Positions 1-5,510 of a stretch of DNA of 6,477 nt are shown here, one piece after another; position 1 is the first letter of the stretch; each line of letters begins with the position of its first letter. Origin of the DNA: Chloroflexia bacterium (GTDB lineage: Bacteria; Chloroflexota; Chloroflexia; QHBQ01; JADMIH01); NCBI GenBank assembly GCA_025927935.1, contig JAICKM010000406.1, forward strand, positions 1 to 6,477, given 5' to 3'. Made by a program: the position numbers and the translations under genes. The notes beneath the pieces are model-generated. The model had not been told where the DNA came from. It made no database searches and was given only the letters and a program-made list of their open reading frames with translations.

Positions 1-2853
1 CTGCTGCCCTGGCTCGCGGCGCCCACGGCGGGTGCCAAACCCGGCCCCACCGGGGCAAGTAACCGCCCGCTGACGAATCGTATTACCGCCGAAAACGCTC
101 TGCCCGGCACCGACGCCTGGGCGAATCTCGGCAACTACGATACCAGTAAACTGGCCGCCTATGCCGGCGCAAACAGCGTCAATGCGGGCGCCCCGATCAA
201 CTTTTATATCAAATCGACGACCTCCTCGGTGTCCGGCCAGCTTTATCGCCTGGGCTACTATCAGAACCACGGTGCCCGGCTGATCGCCACCTACAACAGC
301 ATCACGGTGCCCTCGCAACCGGCCTGCACGCGCAACAGTTCCACGGGCCTGGTCAGTTGCCCCTGGGCGGCGGCGCTGACCATCAACACCGACCCGGCGT
401 GGATCAGCGGGGTCTTCCTGCTGCGGCTCGACGCGGGCAACGGCTTTCGCGCCTATGTCTATTTTGTGGTGCGCAACGACGGCTACCAGGCGCCGATCCT
501 CGTGCAGCAGGCGGCCAAGACCAACGAAGCCTACAACCTCTACGGCGGCGAGAGCCTCTACGAGTCGCACAACAACGAAGGCCGCGACCGGGCCTACCAG
601 GTCTCTTTTGACCGGCCCTACGAAGCAGGCTGGGGCACCGGCGAGTTCTTCTATTGGGATATCGACATGATCCGCTGGTTGGAAGCCTCCGGCTACGATG
701 TCGGCTATATCAGCGATGTCGATACGGCCACTAACCCGGCGCTCTTGCAGAATCACCGCGTCTTTCTCACCACCGGGCATCCGGAGTATTGGACCTGGGC
801 CGAACACGACAACGTCGATGCGTTGCGCGACGGCGGCACAAACCTGATTTTTGCTTCGGCCAACGAAGCCTACTGGAACATCCGCCTGAGCTCTTCATCG
901 GTCGGCGCCAATCGCGTGATCACCTGCTACAAGGATCTGAGTCTCGATCCCATCAAAACGTCCCCCAACGCCACGGTGCGCTTCCATGATCCGCCGTTGA
1001 ATCGAAATGAGAATGCCCTGCTCGGCTACTACTTCTTCGACGACAACTGGTACCGCACGGAGGGCTATAACGCCGCCTGGGTCGCCAGCGCGCCGGCCAA
1101 CCGCTGGTACTTCGACTGCACCAACATCCAGCCGGGCGACCGGATCAATAATATCGTCGGCTACGAGTGGAACACAGCTTTCGATAACGGCTCGTCACCG
1201 CCCGGTCTCGACATCGTCTCCAACAGCCCGGTTATCAACTACCTGGGCCGGTCCAACCCGGCGAATACCGTGATGTACACGGCTCCCAGCGGCGCCTATG
1301 TATTCTCGATGGGGACCATCCGCTGGTCCTGGGGCCTGATCGATCACTCGTACAGCAACAATCAGTTTCAAGATTCCCTGCTCTCCAACGACGCCGACCA
1401 TCGCATCGAGCAGCTGACGGCCAATGTGCTCGATTATTTTGCGGGCTACTGGGACGGCCAGCCGCGATCGTGCGGCGACCAGGGCTTCTACGATATCGGC
1501 GTGCGGCCCACGCGCACACCCATGCCGCAACCCCCCACCGCCACCGGGCCAACCCCGCGCCCGACCAATACAGCGACCTTCACCCGCACCCCGGTCGTGG
1601 CGGGCACCGCGACGCCCACCCGCACGGCGACCATGACCTACACCCCCGGCCCGACCAGTACGCGCACGCCCACCCCGCTCCCGCCGAGTGCCACATCTAC
1701 GCCGACCGACACCGCCACGGCCACGTCCACGCGCACGCCCACATCCACCCGCACGGCGACCGTAACCCGTACCGCCACGGTCACCCGCACGCCTACGAGA
1801 ACACCCACGGGCACGCGCACGGCGACGGCGATACCAAGTGACACCCCAACACTAACAGCTACGGCGTCTCCAACCTCCACGCCGACCGACACCAGCACGG
1901 CCACCGCGTCGCCCACGCACACCGCGACATTAACGGCCACGCCGACCGACACCAGCACGGCCACCGCGTCGCCCACACACACCGCCACTCGCACCGCCGT
2001 CCCGTCGGCAACGCCAACGGACACCAGCACGGCCACCGCATCCCCAACGCATACCGCGACCCGCACCGCCGTCGCGTCCGTGACATCCGCGCCGATCGGC
2101 ACCTCTACCGCGACCCGCACCGCGATGCCGCCAGGTAGCACGGCCACGCGTACTCCCATGCGGACGGCGACGAACACGCCCCTGCCTACCGCCACGAACA
2201 CGGCGGTGCCGTGCGCGATCAGCTTTGTCGATGTGCCCGCGGGCCAGCCTTTCGTTACCTATATCCACTGGCTGGCCTGCCGCGGCATTATCAGTGGCTA
2301 CTCCTGCGGGGCGCCGAATGAACCCTGCCCCGGCCTCTATTTCCGCCCGGACGCCGATGTTACACGCGGCCAGTTGCTGAAAATGGTCGTGAACTCGGCG
2401 GGCTGGCCGCTGCTCAACCCGGCCACCCCCACCTTCGCCGATGTCGGACCGGACAACGCTTTCTATACCTTCATTGAGACCGGCGTGAGTCATGGGATTA
2501 TCAGCGGCTACGACTGCGGCGGCCCAGGCGAACCCTGCCTACCACCGGAGAACCGGCGCTACTTCCGTCCGGCGGCCGGCATCACCCGCGGCCAGCTTAG
2601 CAAAGTCATCGCGCTGGCCCGCGGCTACACACTTCCGAATCCGAGCACGCCCACCTTCGTGGATGTGCCTGCCGGCAGCCCCTTCTATGGCTATGTGGAA
2701 GCCGTCGCCGCCAACCACATCGTCAGCGGCTACGATTGCGGCAGCCCTGGCGAACCCTGTGACGGCGCGCGCCGGCCCTACTTCCGGCCCAGCAACACCG
2801 CCACCCGCGGCCAGGTCTCTAAGCTCGTCACCCTGGCCTACGGCGGGCCGTAA
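1..2853 (+). CDS. Surface-anchored N,N-dimethylformamidase-large-subunit-like protein with Thr/Pro linker and three SLH domains (5' partial)
   Basis: The reading frame is open from base 1. Its first codons read LLPWLAAPTAGAKPG, like the end of a signal peptide, so the true start lies outside the window; the GTG at 229 is internal. Numbering codons from base 1, residues about 35-485 resemble the DMFA2_C family: GNYDTSKLAAYAG, LYRLGYYQNHGARL, ESLYESHNNEG, the GHPEYW motif at 259-264, DPPLNRNENALLG and IVGYEWN. Characterised dimethylformamidase hydrolyses DMF using an iron held by two Tyr and one Glu. Tyr218, Tyr263 and Glu337 are my unaligned guesses for equivalents, so the substrate here is unknown. 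Residues 503-737 are Thr/Pro/Ala/Ser-rich linker. SLH repeats begin near 741, 811 and 885, each with a TRGQ motif (788, 862, 935) where many SLH domains have TRAE, and a Cys pair seven apart (769/776, 839/846, 913/920). SLH domains normally bind cell-wall polymer, so this is probably an exported, envelope-anchored protein. TAA is at 2851-2853, followed by a strong terminator. Confidence 0.88.
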   Translation: MLPWLAAPTAGAKPGPTGASNRPLTNRITAENALPGTDAWANLGNYDTSKLAAYAGANSVNAGAPINFYIKSTTSSVSGQLYRLGYYQNHGARLIATYNSITVPSQPACTRNSSTGLVSCPWAAALTINTDPAWISGVFLLRLDAGNGFRAYVYFVVRNDGYQAPILVQQAAKTNEAYNLYGGESLYESHNNEGRDRAYQVSFDRPYEAGWGTGEFFYWDIDMIRWLEASGYDVGYISDVDTATNPALLQNHRVFLTTGHPEYWTWAEHDNVDALRDGGTNLIFASANEAYWNIRLSSSSVGANRVITCYKDLSLDPIKTSPNATVRFHDPPLNRNENALLGYYFFDDNWYRTEGYNAAWVASAPANRWYFDCTNIQPGDRINNIVGYEWNTAFDNGSSPPGLDIVSNSPVINYLGRSNPANTVMYTAPSGAYVFSMGTIRWSWGLIDHSYSNNQFQDSLLSNDADHRIEQLTANVLDYFAGYWDGQPRSCGDQGFYDIGVRPTRTPMPQPPTATGPTPRPTNTATFTRTPVVAGTATPTRTATMTYTPGPTSTRTPTPLPPSATSTPTDTATATSTRTPTSTRTATVTRTATVTRTPTRTPTGTRTATAIPSDTPTLTATASPTSTPTDTSTATASPTHTATLTATPTDTSTATASPTHTATRTAVPSATPTDTSTATASPTHTATRTAVASVTSAPIGTSTATRTAMPPGSTATRTPMRTATNTPLPTATNTAVPCAISFVDVPAGQPFVTYIHWLACRGIISGYSCGAPNEPCPGLYFRPDADVTRGQLLKMVVNSAGWPLLNPATPTFADVGPDNAFYTFIETGVSHGIISGYDCGGPGEPCLPPENRRYFRPAAGITRGQLSKVIALARGYTLPNPSTPTFVDVPAGSPFYGYVEAVAANHIVSGYDCGSPGEPCDGARRPYFRPSNTATRGQVSKLVTLAYGGP
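1879..2082 (+). repeat. In-frame tandem repeats inside the Thr/Pro linker
   Basis: Three consecutive units start at 1879, 1939 and 2011 (60, 72 and 72 bp). Each encodes TPTDTSTATASPTHTAT followed by a variable tail. The first 42 bases of units 1 and 2 differ at one position only. Unit 3 keeps the same peptide but has several synonymous changes (for example cca, acg, gca and tcc codons). This points to duplication by slippage or unequal crossover, recent for units 1 and 2 and older for unit 3. The units lie within the 1507-2211 linker, which is unusually C-rich on this strand because Thr and Pro codons dominate. Linker length probably varies between strains. Confidence 0.9.
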
Positions 2854-2864
2854 CCCCGCTGCGG

Positions 2865-2913
2865 CACACACAAAACCCCGGACACCGATGAGGCGTCCGG
2901 GGTTTTGTGTGTG
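2865..2913. terminator. Bidirectional intrinsic terminator between convergent genes
   Basis: A perfect 19-bp inverted repeat has its left arm at 2865-2883 (cacacacaaaaccccggac) and its exact complement at 2895-2913, with an 11-nt loop. A GC-rich core is followed on either strand by four T and then GTGTGTG. The symmetry means it can act on both strands. It begins 11 bp after the stop of the SLH gene and ends 8 bp before the stop of the convergent hydrolase gene, so it should serve both. Confidence 0.9.
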
Positions 2914-2921
2914 GTAGACTT

Positions 2922-3983
2922 TTACTGGGCGCGCATGCCGTGATAAGCGCTTGCGTAATCCAGGATCTGCTCACGGATCGTCTGCGCTAGGACCGGCAAG
3001 GCCCACAAATCGGGCAAACCGAGCGCGGCGGTGCTGCTCGGTGTCCCCGCAGGCGCCAGCAGGTAGCGATCAAAGAAATCGGCGATGAGCCGCGTCCGTT
3101 CCGCTTGGGACGGGCTGACCGGGCCGCCCGCCGGCACAAAGCCGTGATCGCCGTTGCGCACCAGCACCAGCGTCGCGGGCACGCCCGCCGCCCGGAGCCT
3201 GCGGTATAGTTCTTCCGATTGGCTCGCCGGGACCATGGTGTCCTTATCGCCTTGCAGGATCAGGAACGGCGGCGCGGCGCTGGAAACATATGCCACCGGG
3301 CTGGCCTGTTGCAGCAGCGCCACCGGCATCTTGCCGCCCGCGCCGAAGACCCGTTGCATGGTCTCCACCATCCGGTCGCTGCCGGTCTTAGTCAGGGCCG
3401 GCAGATCCGCCGGTCCATAGAGATCGACGACCGCCTGCACGCGGCTCGACTGATCCGGGTAGCCGCCCGGCCCGTCGAACCCGGCCCGGCTATCGGTGAG
3501 GCCCAGCAGTGCCGCCAGGTGCCCGCCCGCGCTGCTGCCCCACACGCCGATCCGCTCGGCATCCAGGTGATAGGTGCCCGCCTCGGCGCGCAAATAGCGG
3601 ATGGCGCACTTCACATCCTCGATCTGCGCGGGCCAGCGAGACTGCGGCGCCAGCCGATAATTAATCGAAGCCACCACGTAGCCGCGCCTGATCATCTCCG
3701 GCGCGATCTCATCGGGGGTGTCCTTCTCTCCGATTTCCCAGCCGCCGCCATGCACGAACACCACGGTGGGCATGGGGATCGCCGCGGCCTGGCTGGGAAA
3801 ATAGAGGTCCATGGTCAGAGGCTGCCCATCGCCTGTGCAGTAGGTTACGTTGCGGGCCACGCGCCCGGCTCCAAGATCCGGCGGGGGCGCCGCGGCCTGG
3901 GCGGCCGGTTGGGCAAGCAGGCCGCCCACCAGGAGCGCCGTTACCACCAGAACCACCGGCACCCGCCAACATAGCGTGGTCAT
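2922..3983 (-). CDS. Exported alpha/beta-hydrolase, esterase/lipase type
   Basis: Predicted 353-aa serine hydrolase acting on ester (or possibly amide) bonds; substrate unknown. Residues 1-30 form a signal peptide: MTTLCWR, a hydrophobic stretch VPVVLVVTALLVGGLLA, then AQA sites before a Pro-rich start to the mature protein. The oxyanion motif HGGGW is at 78-82 and the nucleophile elbow GSSAG at 149-153 (Ser151). Asp248 in QGDKDTMVP and His280 in NGDHGF complete the triad. The order and spacing fit the hormone-sensitive-lipase-like / BD-FAE-like carboxylesterases (COG0657 type). About 40 residues after the catalytic fold (311-353, LAPAGTP... onward) form a C-terminal tail I do not recognise. 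The ATG at 3983 is preferred over the longer in-frame start at 4067 because it has a Shine-Dalgarno 8 nt upstream and places the signal peptide at the N-terminus. The gene is convergent with the SLH gene and shares its terminator. No co-transcribed partner is visible upstream. Confidence 0.92.
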   Translation of the reverse strand: MTTLCWRVPVVLVVTALLVGGLLAQPAAQAAAPPPDLGAGRVARNVTYCTGDGQPLTMDLYFPSQAAAIPMPTVVFVHGGGWEIGEKDTPDEIAPEMIRRGYVVASINYRLAPQSRWPAQIEDVKCAIRYLRAEAGTYHLDAERIGVWGSSAGGHLAALLGLTDSRAGFDGPGGYPDQSSRVQAVVDLYGPADLPALTKTGSDRMVETMQRVFGAGGKMPVALLQQASPVAYVSSAAPPFLILQGDKDTMVPASQSEELYRRLRAAGVPATLVLVRNGDHGFVPAGGPVSPSQAERTRLIADFFDRYLLAPAGTPSSTAALGLPDLWALPVLAQTIREQILDYASAYHGMRAQ

Positions 3984-3991
3984 TGGAATGT

Positions 3992-4000
3992 CCCCTCTCC
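3992..4000 (-). promoter_or_regulatory. Ribosome binding site that fixes the hydrolase start at 3983
   Basis: Read on the minus strand, GGAGAGGGG ends 8 nt before the ATG at 3983-3981. This supports that start over the one 28 codons upstream. A start at 4067 would put a charged, Arg-rich leader ahead of an otherwise ordinary signal peptide. Confidence 0.7.
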
Positions 4001-4420
4001 GCCCTGGCCCGACCGCACCTGTCCAAAGGTGGCGAGGGTCCCGTGCGCTGGAGTTCAGAGCTACCAATAACCTCGCCGGCAGGCGACCACCGTCCTTGCA
4101 GACCCGGTGATCCGGTCAGCCGTCAGGCGTACCTATGCCGGTGCCTGCAAACGAAATCCCGGTCGATGACGGGCCGGCCGGATGCCGGCTCCAGGGCTTT
4201 GGTCACGCCACCGGCGGCAAGAGCACGACCCGGTGTACCAAACTAGGACGCGGATTTCGCGGCGCATATCGCACGGGCGCCTATATTTCACACCGCATAT
4301 AGAGCAGATTGTGTTCCACCACCAGACTGAGCAGCAACAACAAAGGAGTGTGCCGGTCCGACCCCCAACACCGCGGACTGGAGCTTGGGAGAAACCGGCG
4401 GATTAGAGTGTGCTCGCACT
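4001..4420. other. Intergenic stretch without a recognisable gene
   Basis: This region lies upstream of the 3983 hydrolase gene, so that gene's promoter should be in it, but I cannot pick out a convincing -10/-35 pair. Open frames here encode Arg/Pro-rich peptides with no domain signature and look spurious. The stretch around 4270-4345 is less GC-rich than its surroundings and contains a small inverted repeat, ctatat (4281-4286) with atatag (4297-4302). No tRNA or riboswitch was recognised. Confidence 0.55.
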
Positions 4421-4579
4421 TGTCCCTCTGAGCGCAGCAAAGAGTCTCGGCGATCCCTCCCCTGTCCCTCTGAGCGCAGCGAAGAGTCTCGTCGCTCCCC
4501 CCTTGTCCCTCTGAGCGCAGCGAAGAGTCTCGTCTCGTGGGGCAATAAGGCGAGATGCTTCCCTGCATTCAGCATGACA
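4421..4579. repeat. Cluster of a 29-nt dispersed intergenic repeat: three direct copies and one inverted copy
   Basis: Direct copies lie at 4421-4449, 4463-4491 and 4504-4532. They share the core ctctgagcgcagc and end in gagtctcg; copy 1 differs from copies 2 and 3 at one base (caaag against cgaag). They are separated by C-rich spacers of 13 and 12 nt, giving 42- and 41-nt periods. A diverged fourth copy lies in reverse at 4551-4579; its complement matches copy 2 or 3 at 21 of 29 positions by hand alignment, so copies 3 and 4 could form a foldback with an 18-nt loop. The pattern matches the widespread 'ctgagcg.agcgaag' intergenic repeats I know from Chloroflexota and other environmental genomes. 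Its spurious translations read SERSEESR or LSAAKSL. Function unknown. Confidence 0.85.
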
Positions 4580-4623
4580 AAACCAGGGCAACAACGTAGT
4601 AGCCGATCAGGGTAATTGTATGT

Positions 4624-4686
4624 GTAGGGGCCGGTTGCAAACCGGCTGCCACAATGGGGACTCGTAGGGGCCGGTTGCAAACCGGC
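4624..4686. repeat. Two identical copies of a 23-nt palindromic intergenic repeat
   Basis: Identical copies lie at 4624-4646 and 4664-4686, exactly 40 bp apart. Each starts gtagg and contains the inverted repeat gccggttgcaaaccggc (7-bp arms, 3-nt loop). The type resembles the 'gtaggggc...' hairpin repeats common between genes in environmental high-GC bacteria. Spurious translations of it appear as GLQPAPT or LQTGP. The copies lie 79 bp or more past the end of the downstream minus-strand hydrolase gene, on its 3' side. Whether they act in RNA or are only dispersed repeats is not evident. Confidence 0.85.
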
Positions 4687-4738
4687 CCGCCCGCCTGCCA
4701 AAATTCCTGTGGTGGATGCGTGATGGGCCGGAAAAGCG

Positions 4739-4763
4739 AAAAAGCGGCGCCGGGCGAAGGCCG
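4739..4763 (-). terminator. Possible weak terminator after the 4765-5472 gene
   Basis: Directly after the TAA, the minus strand carries a GC-rich segment that can pair only 4 bp (4760-4763 with 4745-4748). It is followed by gcTTTTTcgcTTTT. The T-tract is good but the stem is poor, so this is tentative. Termination might instead involve the palindromic repeats at 4624-4686. Confidence 0.3.
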
Positions 4764-4764
4764 G

Positions 4765-5472
4765 TTAGCGGGTCTGCGGGGCAAGTTGCGCGCGCAGGTG
4801 CGTATAGAGGAGGTCGTGCAGGGCGGCGGCGCACTCATTGAGGCCGTGCCCGGCGCCGGGATAGATCACCAGTTCGCGCGGCTCCGCCGCCGCCTCGTAC
4901 AGATTCCGGGAACAGGACGCCGGCAGCACCTGGTCGTCGGCGCCGTGGATCAGCAGCAGCGTGCGTGGGCTGACATCATGCACCAGGTCGGCGCCGTAGG
5001 TCTGCGACGAGAGGGTGACCACGGTTTTGACGATGGGACTCAACGCCCCGGCGTCGATGACCACCGCGCCGCCGAAGGAATGCCCCACCAGCGCGGCTCG
5101 CCGCACTCCTTCGGAGTCCTCCAGCCAGGCCAGCGTGACCAGCACATCGGCAAGGCATTCCAGCAGCACGTTAGGATAGCGGTAATCGAGACGCACGGAG
5201 CCAATGCCCTGTCCGGCAAGCTGCTCGGCCAGCACGCGGTAGATCCCGCCCGCCGGCCCCTCCGTGCCGCCGCCGGCCCCGCCCACCCAGAGCACCACGG
5301 CATCGCCGGGCGTGCCCTCCGGCCCGGCGGGGTGGTAGTAGCCGCGAATATCGCCGCGGTCGGTCTGCACGGTTAGCTCTTCGACCCCGGCGCCCCTCGG
5401 CGTGCGCTGCACTCCCAGCAAACTGATGCTGGTATCCCGCGGGGCGCGCCGCCCGCCGCCGTTTTTCGCCAT
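4765..5472 (-). CDS. Cytoplasmic alpha/beta hydrolase
   Basis: Predicted 235-aa alpha/beta-hydrolase of unknown substrate. Visible elements in order: a Gly-rich oxyanion segment VGGAGGG (63-69), strand and helix SVRLDYRYPN (92-101), the nucleophile elbow GHSFG at 130-134 (Ser132), Asp180 in HGADDQVLP, and His209 in GAGHGL. The length and compact fold fit small dienelactone-hydrolase-like or acylaminoacyl-peptidase-like single-domain enzymes. No signal peptide or membrane segment is seen; the N-terminus MAKNGGGRRAPRD is polar and probably flexible. The ATG at 5472 is chosen because AAGG lies 5 nt upstream. The longer in-frame start at 5610 would add an Arg-rich 46-residue leader and overlap the preceding gene by 100 bp. 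It begins 38 bp after the stop of the SGNH hydrolase gene, in the same direction, so the two probably form an operon. Confidence 0.9.
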   Translation of the reverse strand: MAKNGGGRRAPRDTSISLLGVQRTPRGAGVEELTVQTDRGDIRGYYHPAGPEGTPGDAVVLWVGGAGGGTEGPAGGIYRVLAEQLAGQGIGSVRLDYRYPNVLLECLADVLVTLAWLEDSEGVRRAALVGHSFGGAVVIDAGALSPIVKTVVTLSSQTYGADLVHDVSPRTLLLIHGADDQVLPASCSRNLYEAAAEPRELVIYPGAGHGLNECAAALHDLLYTHLRAQLAPQTR

Positions 5473-5477
5473 GCTAA

Positions 5478-5481
5478 CCTT
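5478..5481 (-). promoter_or_regulatory. Ribosome binding site supporting the start at 5472
   Basis: Read on the minus strand, the site is AAAGGTTAGC immediately before ATG, an AAGG core with 5-nt spacing, inside the 38-bp gap after the upstream gene. It decides between the 5472 and 5610 starts. Confidence 0.6.
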
Positions 5482-5510
5482 TCTTGCCGCAGCCGGACGG
5501 TGCGGGCTGC

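Noticed and set aside
1638..2201. 187-codon minus-strand frame encoding a Val/Ala/Arg-rich repetitive peptide
   Set aside because: It is the complement of the Thr/Pro linker, whose ACN/CCN codons give GTN/GCN in reverse. It has no domain or ribosome binding site and lies wholly inside the coding linker.
3219..3974. 251-codon plus-strand frame opposite the exported esterase
   Set aside because: The minus-strand frame carries a full signal peptide, HGGGW, GSSAG, Asp and His motifs. The plus-strand product has no recognisable features and is a GC-rich shadow.
3984..4067. 28-codon N-terminal extension of the exported esterase to base 4067
   Set aside because: It would bury the signal peptide behind a charged leader; the ATG at 3983 has a good Shine-Dalgarno 8 nt upstream.
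4340..4350. aaaggag resembling a ribosome binding site on the plus strand
   Set aside because: No start codon at proper spacing leads into a frame with coding character.
4421..4532. Possible small CRISPR array (three 29-nt repeats)
   Set aside because: The spacers are only 12-13 nt, C-rich and alike. A fourth copy is inverted and diverged, and no cas gene is nearby. It fits a dispersed intergenic repeat, not CRISPR.
4385..4615. 76-codon plus-strand frame and overlapping minus-strand frames across the repeat cluster
   Set aside because: The peptides (SERSEESR-like) are direct translations of the 29-nt repeat and are a known type of spurious gene call.
4654..5376. 240-codon plus-strand frame opposite the cytoplasmic hydrolase
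   Set aside because: It starts inside the palindromic repeat and is antisense to a clear alpha/beta hydrolase; no signature is seen in its product.
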